12,202 nt of DNA from Pseudomonadota bacterium (GCA_023423415.1 JAFAFP010000008.1:1-12202), one strand, 5' to 3'; positions 1 to 6,787 are shown, counted from the first letter of the stretch. The notes: generated from the letters alone by a model not told the origin. Translations and numbers: made by a program.

Positions 1-2
1 AC

Positions 3-1229
3 CTTGTGTTCCTCGACATCTGGCTGCAGGGCTCCAAGCTCGACGGTCTGCAACTGCTCGACGCCGCCAAGGAACTCTATCCAGATTTGCCGGTCGTGGT
101 GATTTAAGGCCACGGCAACAACGAAACGGCCCTAGCGGCGATCAAGCAGGGCGCCTACGACTTCATCGAGAAGCCGTTCAAGGCCGATCGGCTGCTCCTC
201 GTTGCTGACCGCGCGCTGGAAAATTCGCGCCTGAAGCGCGAGGTCAAGGAATTGAAAGCGATTTCGCCGGTGCCGTCGGCGCTGATTGGCAAATCGCCGG
301 CCATCAATCAGCTTCGGCAGACGGTGGAAAAAGTCGCTCCGACCAACAGCCGTATCATGATCATCGGCACGTCCGGCTCAGGTAAGGAATTGTGCGCGCG
401 CACGCTGCACAATTTCTCAACGCGCGCCAGCGGGCCGTTCGTCGTGATCAATGCCGCCGCGATCACGCCCGACTCGATGGAAATCGAACTGTTCGGCGTC
501 GAGCAGAGCAATGGTAGCCAAAGCAGCAAGCCCGGTGCACTCGAAGAAGCGCATGGTGGTACGCTGTTCATCGACGAGATCGCGGACATGCCCCGCGAAA
601 CCCAAAATAAGATCCTTCGGGTCCTGGTCGATCAAACGTTCCACCGCGTCGGCGGCAACTCAAAAGTCACCGTGGATGTGCGCATCATCTCATCGACCGC
701 GCGCAATCTCGAGGCGGAAATCGCAGCCGGCAATTTCCGTGAGGATCTCTATCATCGGTTATCGGTCGTGCCGATCCGCGTGCCGCCGCTCGCCGAACGC
801 CGCGAGGATATTCCGCTGCTGGTCGACTACTTCATGGATCAGATTTCACTCGCCACCGGATTGCCGAAACGCACCATCGGCGAAGATGCGCTGGCGGTGC
901 TGCAGTCGCACGACTGGCCGGGGAACGTGCGCCAGCTCCGCAACAACGTCGAACGGCTGATGATCCTGGCCGGCGGCGACCCCAATGCGGTCATCGACTC
1001 CAGCATGCTGCCTCAGGATGTCGGCTCGATGGTGCCGTCGATGCCGAACGGAAATGGCGGCGAGCAGTTGATGAGCTTGCCGCTCCGCGAAGCGCGCGAA
1101 ATGTTCGAACGCGAATATCTGGTCGCGCAGATCAGCCGGTTCGGAGGCAATATTTCTCGTACGGCCGAATTCGTCGGCATGGAGCGATCGGCCTTGCACC
1201 GCAAGCTCAAAGCGCTCGGAATTGGCTGA
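3..1229 (+). pseudogene. ntrX: NtrX nitrogen-regulation response regulator, 5'-partial, with in-frame nonsense codon
   Basis: NtrX is the cytoplasmic response regulator paired with the membrane kinase NtrY, linked to nitrogen, redox and envelope control in alphaproteobacteria. The gene enters from the left edge inside the receiver domain: the presumed phospho-acceptor Asp (in LVFLDIW) is at 15-17 and the conserved Lys of EKPF at 171-173. The frame is broken by TAA at 105-107, where family members read Ser in VVMISGHG. After the stop the same frame continues without a break. It gives an AAA+ domain with Walker A GTSGSGKE, Walker B-like GGTLFIDE, an arginine-rich EDLYHRLSV region and WPGNVRQLRN, then a Fis-type HTH ending SALHRKLKALGIG. 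The sigma-54 contact loop GAFTGA is absent. If translation restarts, TTG 252 is a possible start (325 aa, no receiver); the first in-frame ATG (357) falls just before Walker A. The break may be a real mutation or a sequence error. Confidence 0.85.
105..107 (+). other. Premature TAA stop in the ntrX receiver domain
   Basis: The codon grid fixed by the downstream ntrX frame reads V-V-I-stop-G-H-G-N here. The family sequence expects Ser (or Thr) between I and G, the residue that senses phospho-Asp. A single C-to-A change from TCA would produce it. Five codons later (120-122) AAC encodes Asn where Ile is usual in GHGNIET, so two unexpected A bases lie within 16 nt. Confidence 0.9.
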
Positions 1230-1250
1230 TCGCAGCGCGAGAGAAATGCC

Positions 1251-2108
1251 GTGTCACGCATCGCCTATGTCAACGGTCGCTACCTGCCGCGCAGCGATGC
1301 GGCGGTTCATATCGAGGATCGCGGCTATCAGTTTGCCGATGGAGTCTATGAAGTCTGCGAGGTGAGGGGCGGCCGTCTCATTGATGAGCGCCGCCATATG
1401 GAACGTTTGCTGCGCTCATTGGGCGAATTACGCATTGCCTTGCCGATGTCCTTGCAAGCGCTCAGCATCGTGATGCACGAGGTGACCCGACGGAATGGCG
1501 TCCGCGACGGTATCGTCTATCTCCAGATCACGCGCGGCGTCGCCAAACGCGACCATGCCTTCCCGCCATCCGGGACAAAGCCAGCCATGGTGGTCACGGC
1601 AAACCGCATTGATCCGGAGAAGACCGAACGGCTCGCGGCCGACGGGATCGCCGTTATCACACTGCCGGATAACCGCTGGGATCGCGTCGATATCAAATCC
1701 GTCGCGCTCCTGCCGAACGTGCTGGCCAAGCAGGCGGCGCGGGAGCAGGGCGCACGTGAGGCGTGGTTTGTTACACCGGACGGCACGGTAACGGAGGGCT
1801 CCTCTTCCAACGCCTGGATCGTGACGCGGGACAATGAAGTGGTGACCCGGCAGGCCGACACCGCGATCTTGCGAGGTATCACCCGCACCGTTCTGCTCGA
1901 TGTGCTGAAAGCACACGACCTGACCCTCAGGGAGCGACCGTTCACGGTGGAAGAAGCTCAGGCGGCACGGGAGGCCTTCATTACCTCGGCCAGTCAGACC
2001 GTCATGCCTGTGGTTCGGATCGACGGTCGCCCTGTCGGTAACGGCGCTCCCGGTCTGCTGACCACCGCCTTGCGCCGGGATTTCCATCAGTTTGCGGAAA
2101 AATCCTGA
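1251..2108 (+). CDS. dat: D-amino-acid transaminase (class IV, PLP-dependent)
   Basis: A cytoplasmic fold-type IV PLP aminotransferase, predicted to move amino groups between D-amino acids and 2-oxo acids, which supplies D-Glu or D-Ala for peptidoglycan or recycles D-amino acids. The 285-aa length is usual. Visible signatures are RGYQFADGVYEV (residues 24-35, with the active-site Tyr), the carboxylate-trap-like Arg/His at residues 100-102 in AKRDHAFP, the PLP Schiff-base Lys at about 149 in DIKSVALLPNVLAK, and the Glu at about 182 in GTVTEGSSSNAW that contacts the pyridine nitrogen. The GTG start is favoured because no in-frame ATG occurs before residue 50; the Shine-Dalgarno is weak. It lies 21 bases after ntrX and is probably co-transcribed with it. 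A branched-chain aminotransferase or aminodeoxychorismate lyase is the alternative, but the Arg-x-His trap favours the D-specific enzyme. Confidence 0.85.
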   Translation: MSRIAYVNGRYLPRSDAAVHIEDRGYQFADGVYEVCEVRGGRLIDERRHMERLLRSLGELRIALPMSLQALSIVMHEVTRRNGVRDGIVYLQITRGVAKRDHAFPPSGTKPAMVVTANRIDPEKTERLAADGIAVITLPDNRWDRVDIKSVALLPNVLAKQAAREQGAREAWFVTPDGTVTEGSSSNAWIVTRDNEVVTRQADTAILRGITRTVLLDVLKAHDLTLRERPFTVEEAQAAREAFITSASQTVMPVVRIDGRPVGNGAPGLLTTALRRDFHQFAEKS

Positions 2109-2181
2109 CAATTCGTCGCGCCGCAGCAGCGGTAATCGTGCAAGTTTGGCTTGCGCGGAATCCCGTCGTGCCATCTAATGC

Positions 2182-2230
2182 ATCGTCCCAAGTCCTCGTG
2201 GGTTTAAGAACGAGGGACGATGAGACTTGG
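2182..2230 (+). repeat. Interlocking inverted repeats upstream of hfq
   Basis: Three perfect inverted repeats share this 49-base stretch. (a) ATCGTCCC 2182-2189 pairs with GGGACGAT 2214-2221. (b) CCTCGT 2194-2199 pairs with ACGAGG 2210-2215. (c) CCAAGTC 2188-2194 pairs with GACTTGG 2224-2230. A shortened form of (a) can stack with (b), and most of (b) with (c), but (a) and (c) use overlapping or crossing arms and exclude each other. No T-tract follows, so a simple intrinsic terminator for the upstream gene is unlikely. The segment could be an RNA switch in a long hfq leader or a protein-binding site near the hfq promoter. Confidence 0.6.
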
Positions 2231-2239
2231 CAATAATTC

Positions 2240-2245
2240 TAATAT
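2240..2245 (+). promoter_or_regulatory. Candidate -10 element for hfq
   Basis: TAATAT lies in the only AT-rich patch (2231-2247) between dat and hfq and differs from TATAAT in two positions. No good -35 hexamer is seen 16-18 bases upstream; that position falls in the right arms of the inverted repeats. Transcription from here would give a leader of about 55-60 bases before the hfq start. This is a weak prediction. Confidence 0.25.
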
Positions 2246-2309
2246 AGCCACCTAGCAGAAACGTCTCGCGGCAACGGGGTCCGCGGGCAAGAAAATGGAA
2301 AGCACGGCC

Positions 2310-2567
2310 ATGGCAGCCGAACGAACTCAGAATCTCCAAGACACCTTCCTCAATCACGTCCGCAAAGCAAAAATTCCGCTCACGATCTTTCTCGTGAACG
2401 GTGTGAAGCTGCAGGGCGTTGTGACTTGGTTCGACAACTTTTGTGTTTTGCTGCGACGGGATGGGCATTCGCAGCTGGTGTACAAACACGCCATCTCCAC
2501 CATCATGCCGGGCCATCCGGTCCAGCTCTTTGAGGGTGCGGAAGAAGGCGCAGGAGACAAAGGCTAG
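2310..2567 (+). CDS. hfq: RNA chaperone Hfq
   Basis: Hfq forms a hexameric ring that binds U-rich sRNA ends and A-rich mRNA segments to promote sRNA-mRNA pairing and alter mRNA stability. The 85-aa product carries the full Sm fold: Sm1 covering NLQDTFLNHVRK through LVNGVKLQGVVTWFDNFCVLL, and Sm2 with the hallmark YKHAIST. The proximal-face residues Gln (in NLQD) and the YKH motif are present, as is the rim-side LLRRDG segment. The C-terminal tail is short and acidic (about 13 residues), as in other rhizobia. ATG 2310 gives the usual family N-terminus MAAERTQNLQ and has GGAAAG seven bases upstream; ATG 2295 would add five residues and is less likely. hflX follows with no gap, the common hfq-hflX pairing. 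Confidence 0.96.
   Translation: MAAERTQNLQDTFLNHVRKAKIPLTIFLVNGVKLQGVVTWFDNFCVLLRRDGHSQLVYKHAISTIMPGHPVQLFEGAEEGAGDKG
2552..2556 (+). promoter_or_regulatory. Ribosome binding site that supports the TTG start of hflX
   Basis: AGGAG lies inside the last codons of hfq, 11 bases before TTG 2568. It matters because the hflX frame has no ATG or GTG before residue 102, so this site and the TTG are the main evidence for where the protein begins. Confidence 0.6.
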
Positions 2568-3935
2568 TTGAAGCCGCGCCGACGCGAACCAACTTCTGAC
2601 CAACTGAGCCCGACCGGTGCGAACGCAATCGGGCGAGCGCTGGTTATAGGCCCATACCTGCGGACATCTCCGTCACGGGCCCAGCGTGCCGAACGATCGC
2701 CGGAGGCGCGCCTCGATGAGGCGGCAGGGCTTGCGCTCGCCATCGACCTGGAGGTCGTTGAGACCGGAATCGTCTCTCTGAGCGAGATTCGGCCCGCGAC
2801 CTATGTCGGCAAGGGCAAGGTTGAAGAACTCGCGGGCCTCATCAAGGCGCGCGAGATTGATCTCGTGATCATGGATTGTGCCCTGTCGCCGGTGCAACAG
2901 CGCAATCTCGAGAAGGCCTGGTCAGCCAAGGTGCTGGATCGCACCGGTCTCATTCTCGAGATCTTCGGCAAGCGCGCTCAGACGAAGGAGGGCGTGCTGC
3001 AGGTCGAGCTGGCGCATCTGACCTATCAGAAGAGTCGGTTGGTTCGTTCCTGGACTCACCTGGAGCGGCAGCGCGGCGGCTTCGGCTTTCTTGGCGGCCC
3101 AGGTGAAACGCAGATCGAAGCCGACCGGCGCATGATCGAAGAGCGGATCGCGCGCATCGAAGCCGAACTGGAAAAGGTCAAGAAACGACGCAAGCTGCAC
3201 CGCGAGAGCCGCCGCCGCGTGCCGTATCCGATCGTTGCCCTGGTCGGATACACCAATGCCGGCAAGTCGACGCTGTTCAACCGCATGACGCGCGCGCATG
3301 TGCTCGAAGCTGACATGCTGTTCGCGACCCTCGATCCGACCCTGCGCGCGATCGAGCTGCCGCATGGCGCGAAGGTCATTCTGTCCGATACGGTCGGCTT
3401 CATCTCCGATCTACCGACGATGCTGGTGGCGGCATTCCGCGCAACCCTCGAGGAAGTCGTCGAAGCCGATGTGATCCTGCATGTGCGCGACGTGTCGCAT
3501 GAGGACAGCGACGCGCAGATGCAGGACGTGCAGGAGGTGCTGAAAGCGCTCGGCATTGATGACGAGCGCCGCGATCGCGTGATCGAAGTCTGGAACAAGA
3601 TCGACCGGCTAGCGCCAGACGACAGAGTGCGTGTCGAGAACTCTGCCGCGCGCATCGCCCCGGACCACCAGCCGGTGATGGTCTCGGCGCTGACGGGTGA
3701 AGGCGTTGATACATTGCTTAGCGCTATCGAAGAGCGGCTCTCTGAAACACGGGTCGTGCTTGAATTGGTGCTCGATGGTGCGGATGGCGCCGGCCTGTCC
3801 TGGCTCCATCGCAATACCGAGGTCATTCAAAAATCCGTCCTGGACGATGGCAAGGTGGCCATCAATGTCCGCGCAGATCCGGCCAAGGCGGGTCAGGTTC
3901 GGGCACGCTTCGGCGCCGCAGCCGTGACATCCTGA
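2568..3935 (+). CDS. hflX: GTPase HflX, ribosome-associated
   Basis: HflX is a cytoplasmic GTPase that binds the 50S subunit and splits or rescues stalled ribosomes, notably under heat stress. The 455-aa product has an N-terminal HflX domain (about 25-150, with YVGKGKVEEL and LSPVQQRNLE), a linker with the signature RGGFGFLGGPGETQIEADRR (about 169-188), and a basic coiled-coil helix (188-212). The G domain follows: G1 GYTNAGKS (227-234), G3 DTVGF (274-278), G4 NKID (343-346) and G5-like SALTGEG. Downstream is a short C-terminal domain. The N-terminus has about 25 variable residues. The start is TTG immediately after the hfq stop, with AGGAG upstream and no in-frame ATG or GTG before residue 102. 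Co-transcription and translational coupling with hfq are likely. The last 43 bases overlap the convergent mazG. Confidence 0.95.
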   Translation: MKPRRREPTSDQLSPTGANAIGRALVIGPYLRTSPSRAQRAERSPEARLDEAAGLALAIDLEVVETGIVSLSEIRPATYVGKGKVEELAGLIKAREIDLVIMDCALSPVQQRNLEKAWSAKVLDRTGLILEIFGKRAQTKEGVLQVELAHLTYQKSRLVRSWTHLERQRGGFGFLGGPGETQIEADRRMIEERIARIEAELEKVKKRRKLHRESRRRVPYPIVALVGYTNAGKSTLFNRMTRAHVLEADMLFATLDPTLRAIELPHGAKVILSDTVGFISDLPTMLVAAFRATLEEVVEADVILHVRDVSHEDSDAQMQDVQEVLKALGIDDERRDRVIEVWNKIDRLAPDDRVRVENSAARIAPDHQPVMVSALTGEGVDTLLSAIEERLSETRVVLELVLDGADGAGLSWLHRNTEVIQKSVLDDGKVAINVRADPAKAGQVRARFGAAAVTS

Positions 3936-4759
3936 GCGCGACTGGTCTCATCGGCCTTGGCCTGATCCCAGAGCGCATCCATTTCAGCAAGCGTCGCTTC
4001 TGACGGCGTCTTGCCGCGAAGCGCAAGCGCAGATTCGATCGCCGCAAAACGGCGTTCGAACTTGGCATTGGTGCCGCGCAAGGACGCCTCGGAATCGACA
4101 TCGAGATGACGCGCGAGATTGACCAGCGCGAACATCAGATCCCCAATTTCACCGGCCACCGCGGCGCGATCGTCAGTATCAAGCGCGCGTTCGATCTCGA
4201 CCGTCTCTTCCTTGATCTTGTCGAGCACCGCACGCGGATCGTTCCAGTCGAACCCGACCTTCGACGCCTTTTGCTGAAGCTTCAGCGCGCGCGTCAGCGC
4301 CGGCAAACCTGATGGAATGCCGGCGAGGGCGCCTGCCTCGTCTTCGATGCCTCGCCGCTGCCTGCGCGCTGCTTTCTCATCAGCCTTGATCTTGTCCCAC
4401 AGGCCCTTCACTTCGTCCGACGTGAGATGCCGTGTGTCGCCGAAGACATGCGGATGACGCCGGATCAGTTTCTCGGTGATCGATTGCACGACATCACCGA
4501 ATTCGAATGAGCCTTGCTCCTGCGCCATGCGCGCATGAAAGACGACCTGAAGGAGGAGGTCGCCCAATTCGTCTTTCAAGTCCTCAAGGTCGTTGCGCGC
4601 AATGGCTTCGGCAACCTCATGCGCTTCCTCGATCGTGTAGGGCGCAATCGTCGCAAAATCCTGCTTCAGATCCCAAGGACAGCCGGTCTCCGGCGTGCGG
4701 AGCGCGGCCATAATTTCGATGAGGCGCTGGATGTCGCGTGAAGGTTTCAACGTGTTCAC
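3893..4759 (-). CDS. mazG: Nucleoside triphosphate pyrophosphohydrolase MazG
   Basis: MazG hydrolyses (d)NTPs to NMP and pyrophosphate; in other bacteria it removes aberrant nucleotides and lowers ppGpp-linked stress. The protein has two MazG domains in tandem, as in the full-length E. coli type. The first carries the opening motif PETGCPWD, then YTIEEAHEV with EExxE and a following DELGDLL (ExxD). HPHVFG follows, then a second domain with KEETVEIE (EExxE) and GEIGDLMFAL (ExxD). Both metal-binding sets therefore look intact. The start is uncertain: TTG 4768, GTG 4759 and TTG 4750 are in frame, there is no ATG at the N-terminus and no clear Shine-Dalgarno. GTG 4759 (288 aa) is preferred because family members begin just before PSRDI. 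The 3' end overlaps hflX by 43 bases on the opposite strand, and the gene stands alone between two + strand units. Confidence 0.93.
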   Translation of the reverse strand: MNTLKPSRDIQRLIEIMAALRTPETGCPWDLKQDFATIAPYTIEEAHEVAEAIARNDLEDLKDELGDLLLQVVFHARMAQEQGSFEFGDVVQSITEKLIRRHPHVFGDTRHLTSDEVKGLWDKIKADEKAARRQRRGIEDEAGALAGIPSGLPALTRALKLQQKASKVGFDWNDPRAVLDKIKEETVEIERALDTDDRAAVAGEIGDLMFALVNLARHLDVDSEASLRGTNAKFERRFAAIESALALRGKTPSEATLAEMDALWDQAKADETSRAQDVTAAAPKRART

Positions 4760-4783
4760 TGCTATCAAATTACCGAGAGTTCC

Positions 4784-4813
4784 ATGATATCCGAACGAGG
4801 CCGAAAGGCTAAA
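4784..4813 (-). promoter_or_regulatory. Candidate mazG promoter
   Basis: Read on the - strand, TTTAGC (4813-4808) and TATCAT (4789-4784) are separated by 18 bases. The -10 matches TATAAT in five of six positions; the -35 is poor. It would start transcription about 20 bases before the likely mazG start. This comes from motif inspection only. Confidence 0.25.
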
Positions 4814-4950
4814 CCCGCGCCCACAATTACAAAATTGAAGTTCATTTTAGTTCAGCACTTATCGCGCTTCTTTCCATCATCACAATTAGGCCATTGAAAT
4901 CGCATTTCCGCCACCGCCCAGTGATGTTGTCCGATGGTGTCTGCACGTCG

Positions 4951-5001
4951 TCGGCGGCGGCTGGCCAACTTTGCCGCCGAGGGCGCGTCTGCATTCGGCA
5001 A
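4951..5001 (+). repeat. Alternative hairpins in the leader of the DUF937 cassette
   Basis: In the 288-base divergent gap between mazG and the DUF937 gene, TCGGCGGC (4951-4958) is perfectly complementary to GCCGCCGA (4973-4980) with a 14-base loop. TTGCCG (4971-4976), inside the right arm, can instead pair with CGGCAA (4996-5001). The two pairings exclude each other. A small palindrome CAATT-ACAA-AATTG lies at 4824-4837. The remainder of the gap shows no credible coding frame. Regulation is possible but unproven. Confidence 0.4.
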
Positions 5002-5034
5002 TTCCTGATCCATCTCTACGCTGAGGCGTCAATT

Positions 5035-5039
5035 GGAGG
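5035..5039 (+). promoter_or_regulatory. Ribosome binding site of the DUF937 gene
   Basis: GGAGG lies eight bases before ATG 5048. This fixes the start at the ATG and rules out TTG 5033, which overlaps the site itself. Confidence 0.8.
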
Positions 5040-5047
5040 CAAGGAAC

Positions 5048-6190
5048 ATGTCCACCAATCTCGTTTCCATGCTCATGCAATTCGTAACACCGGACGTGAT
5101 CAAGAAGATCGCGGCCGCGCTGGGTATTGACCGCGCCATTGTGCAGAAGGCCGTAAGTGCAGGCGTTCCGACAATTCTTGCGAGCCTGGCGAGTCTGGCA
5201 TCAAAGCCTGGCGGCGCGCAGCAATTGTCGGACACGCTGATGCAGCAAAGGACCGGTACGATCGACAACATCATCAGTGCTATCGGCGGTTCGGCACAGT
5301 CATCTCGTGCGGAAGAGGGCGCAGATCTCTTGTCATCGCTGATGGGTAGTGATGGCCTGAATGCCCTGACATCCGCAATCGGCAGCTATGCAGGCATCAG
5401 CACCGGCAAGAGTAAAACCTTGCTCGGGCTGCTCGGCCCGATGGTCCTGGGCGCGCTCGGGCAGCAACAACGCAAATCTGGTCTCGATGCCAACGGCCTT
5501 GCCACGATGCTCTCGTCACAAAAGGATCAAATCGCGGCAGCCATGCCGTCAGGTTTCTCGAGCTATCTTCGCGACAGCGGCTTTCTGGATACGCTCGACG
5601 GAAGCATCCGACGCAGTACCGAAGCCGCCTCGGCGAGTGCGCGCCGCGTCAGCGACATGGGAGAGCAGGCGACCATCGCTGCGTCCAGACACGCGGCAGC
5701 CGCATCACCGGGGATGGCAACTTGGCCCTATTGGCTGGCCGCAGTCGCTGTCCTGGCGGGTCTCGGCTGGATGTACATGGTCAATCGAGAGCAACCGCAA
5801 CTGGCTCAGGATACGAACCGTCCAGCCGCGCAGCCAAAGGAGACGGTGGGTGCTGGAACGCCGAACCAGACCGTCGCTGAATTGACCGGTCAGCTAACCC
5901 GTTCCGTGGATGGCATGAGAACAACGTTGCAGGGCATTAGCGACTCCGCATCAGCGGAGGCGGCCATGCCGAAACTTCGGCAAATGGTCACAGACCTGGA
6001 CAAGATCACTAACGCAACGACGCAGCTTCCACCTCAGGCTAGGTCGATATTCGCGGCCCAGGTTGCCGCAGCCATGCCGGCGTTCAATCAGCTCTGCGAT
6101 CGGGTTCTGGCCATTCCCGGCGTTGCCGGCGTTGCAAAGCCGGTGATCGACTCGATGCGCACAAAGCTCGACGAGATGTCACGCGCCTGA
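5048..6190 (+). CDS. DUF937 (YidB-like) protein with a single transmembrane helix
   Basis: A 380-aa protein of unknown function. Residues 1-170 resemble the DUF937/YidB family: helices rich in Ala, Gly, Leu and Ser, opening PDVIKKIAAALGID, with GVPTILASLASLA, a second half around LLGLLGPMVLGALG, and a Gly-rich GLDANGLATML turn. A polar linker (180-222) with SIRRSTEAASASARR leads to one hydrophobic helix (about 224-245, ATWPYWLAAVAVLAGLGWMYMV) followed by a Pro/Gln-rich stretch (248-275). A helical C-terminal domain (275-380) ends in charged residues. The short string AAMP occurs three times (near 165, 306 and 342). There is no N-terminal signal peptide, so by the positive-inside rule (Arg/His before the helix) the DUF937 half is probably cytoplasmic and the C-terminal domain periplasmic. 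It has a strong Shine-Dalgarno and lies 41 bases before the next gene, so the two likely form an operon. Confidence 0.75.
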   Translation: MSTNLVSMLMQFVTPDVIKKIAAALGIDRAIVQKAVSAGVPTILASLASLASKPGGAQQLSDTLMQQRTGTIDNIISAIGGSAQSSRAEEGADLLSSLMGSDGLNALTSAIGSYAGISTGKSKTLLGLLGPMVLGALGQQQRKSGLDANGLATMLSSQKDQIAAAMPSGFSSYLRDSGFLDTLDGSIRRSTEAASASARRVSDMGEQATIAASRHAAAASPGMATWPYWLAAVAVLAGLGWMYMVNREQPQLAQDTNRPAAQPKETVGAGTPNQTVAELTGQLTRSVDGMRTTLQGISDSASAEAAMPKLRQMVTDLDKITNATTQLPPQARSIFAAQVAAAMPAFNQLCDRVLAIPGVAGVAKPVIDSMRTKLDEMSRA

Positions 6191-6217
6191 GGTTCTTGAA
6201 GCCCCGATAGCTGGGAA

Positions 6218-6225
6218 AAGGAGAG
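6218..6225 (+). promoter_or_regulatory. Ribosome binding site of the 164-aa gene
   Basis: AAGGAGAG lies six bases before ATG 6232. It is a strong Shine-Dalgarno and supports efficient translation of the second cassette gene. Confidence 0.75.
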
Positions 6226-6231
6226 AGCGGA

Positions 6232-6726
6232 ATGGCCGACAAGTCGAACTTCACACCCGACGAATGGAAGCTGCTGCTGGAAAGCGTCATGATGGCCGGC
6301 ATGGCCGTGACGGCCGCAGATCCCAGTGGTCTTTGGGGTCTTCTGAAGGAGAGCTTTGCCAGCGGCACGGCATTAGCCAAGGTCAAGCTGGACAACGCTG
6401 GAAACCCGTTGATCAAGGCCGTAGTTGCCGACTTCGATACTTCGGAAGGTCGAAGCGCCGCGCGCGACGGTCTCAAGGCCAAGCTGTCGGGTGCAAGCGG
6501 AATTGAGATTAAGTCGCGCTGTATCGATACGCTGCGTCAGGTATCGACGCTGCTCGACAACAAGGCGCCGGCCGACGCTGGCGCCTTCAAGGCGTGGCTA
6601 AGGCAGATCAGCCAAGGCGTGGCCGAAGCCGCATCCGAAGGCGGATTCTTCAGCGGCGTTCAGGTCAGCGACGCCGAGAAGGCGACGCTCACCGAGATCT
6701 CCAGCGCCTTGAAGCTGGCAGCCTGA
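6232..6726 (+). CDS. Conserved hypothetical helical protein, partner of the DUF937 gene
   Basis: A 164-aa protein with no function I can assign. It begins MADKSNFTPDEWKLLLESVM and looks wholly alpha-helical, soluble and cytoplasmic: no signal peptide, no hydrophobic segment long enough for a membrane helix, and one Cys. Features are the Met-rich MMAGMAVTAADPSGLWGLL near the N-terminus, then LIKAVVADFDTSEGRSAARDGLKAKL, IEIKSRCIDTLRQVSTLLD, and a C-terminal AFKAWLRQISQGVAEAASEGGFF leading to VQVSDAEKATLTEISSALKLA. Overall shape and the acidic, helical character recall TerB-like folds, but I see no metal-binding motif to support that. I recall similar proteins in other alphaproteobacteria, so it is unlikely to be a chance frame. 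It follows the DUF937 gene by 41 bases with its own strong Shine-Dalgarno, suggesting shared expression and a linked role. Confidence 0.75.
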   Translation: MADKSNFTPDEWKLLLESVMMAGMAVTAADPSGLWGLLKESFASGTALAKVKLDNAGNPLIKAVVADFDTSEGRSAARDGLKAKLSGASGIEIKSRCIDTLRQVSTLLDNKAPADAGAFKAWLRQISQGVAEAASEGGFFSGVQVSDAEKATLTEISSALKLAA

Positions 6727-6754
6727 TGGGACGAGCGAATACCGTACGGAGGAT

Positions 6755-6787
6755 GGCCGTTAGCATCGGCAAACGATGGCGACGGCC
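6755..6787 (+). terminator. Hairpin after the cassette, possible terminator
   Basis: GGCCGT (6755-6760) pairs with ACGGCC (6782-6787) and ATCG (6765-6768) with CGAT (6774-6777), with a short mismatched section between and a five-base loop. It starts 29 bases after the stop of the 164-aa gene. No T-tract follows directly, so intrinsic termination is doubtful. Confidence 0.35.

Noticed and set aside
1428..2174. 248-codon - strand frame opposite the transaminase
   Set aside because: It is a shadow of the + strand gene, whose catalytic motifs are complete.
2182..2230. Intrinsic terminator of the transaminase gene
   Set aside because: The stems are present but no T-tract follows on the + strand, so they are listed as repeats instead.
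2295..2309. Upstream ATG as the hfq start
   Set aside because: ATG 2310 has better Shine-Dalgarno spacing and gives the usual rhizobial N-terminus; the five extra residues are not typical.
3056..3826. 256-codon - strand frame opposite hflX
   Set aside because: Ser/Arg-rich translation typical of an antisense shadow; the HflX GTPase motifs are on the + strand.
5048..6726. Mobile element or defence island
   Set aside because: No transposase, integrase, tRNA, target-site duplication, nuclease or toxin motif was found around the cassette.
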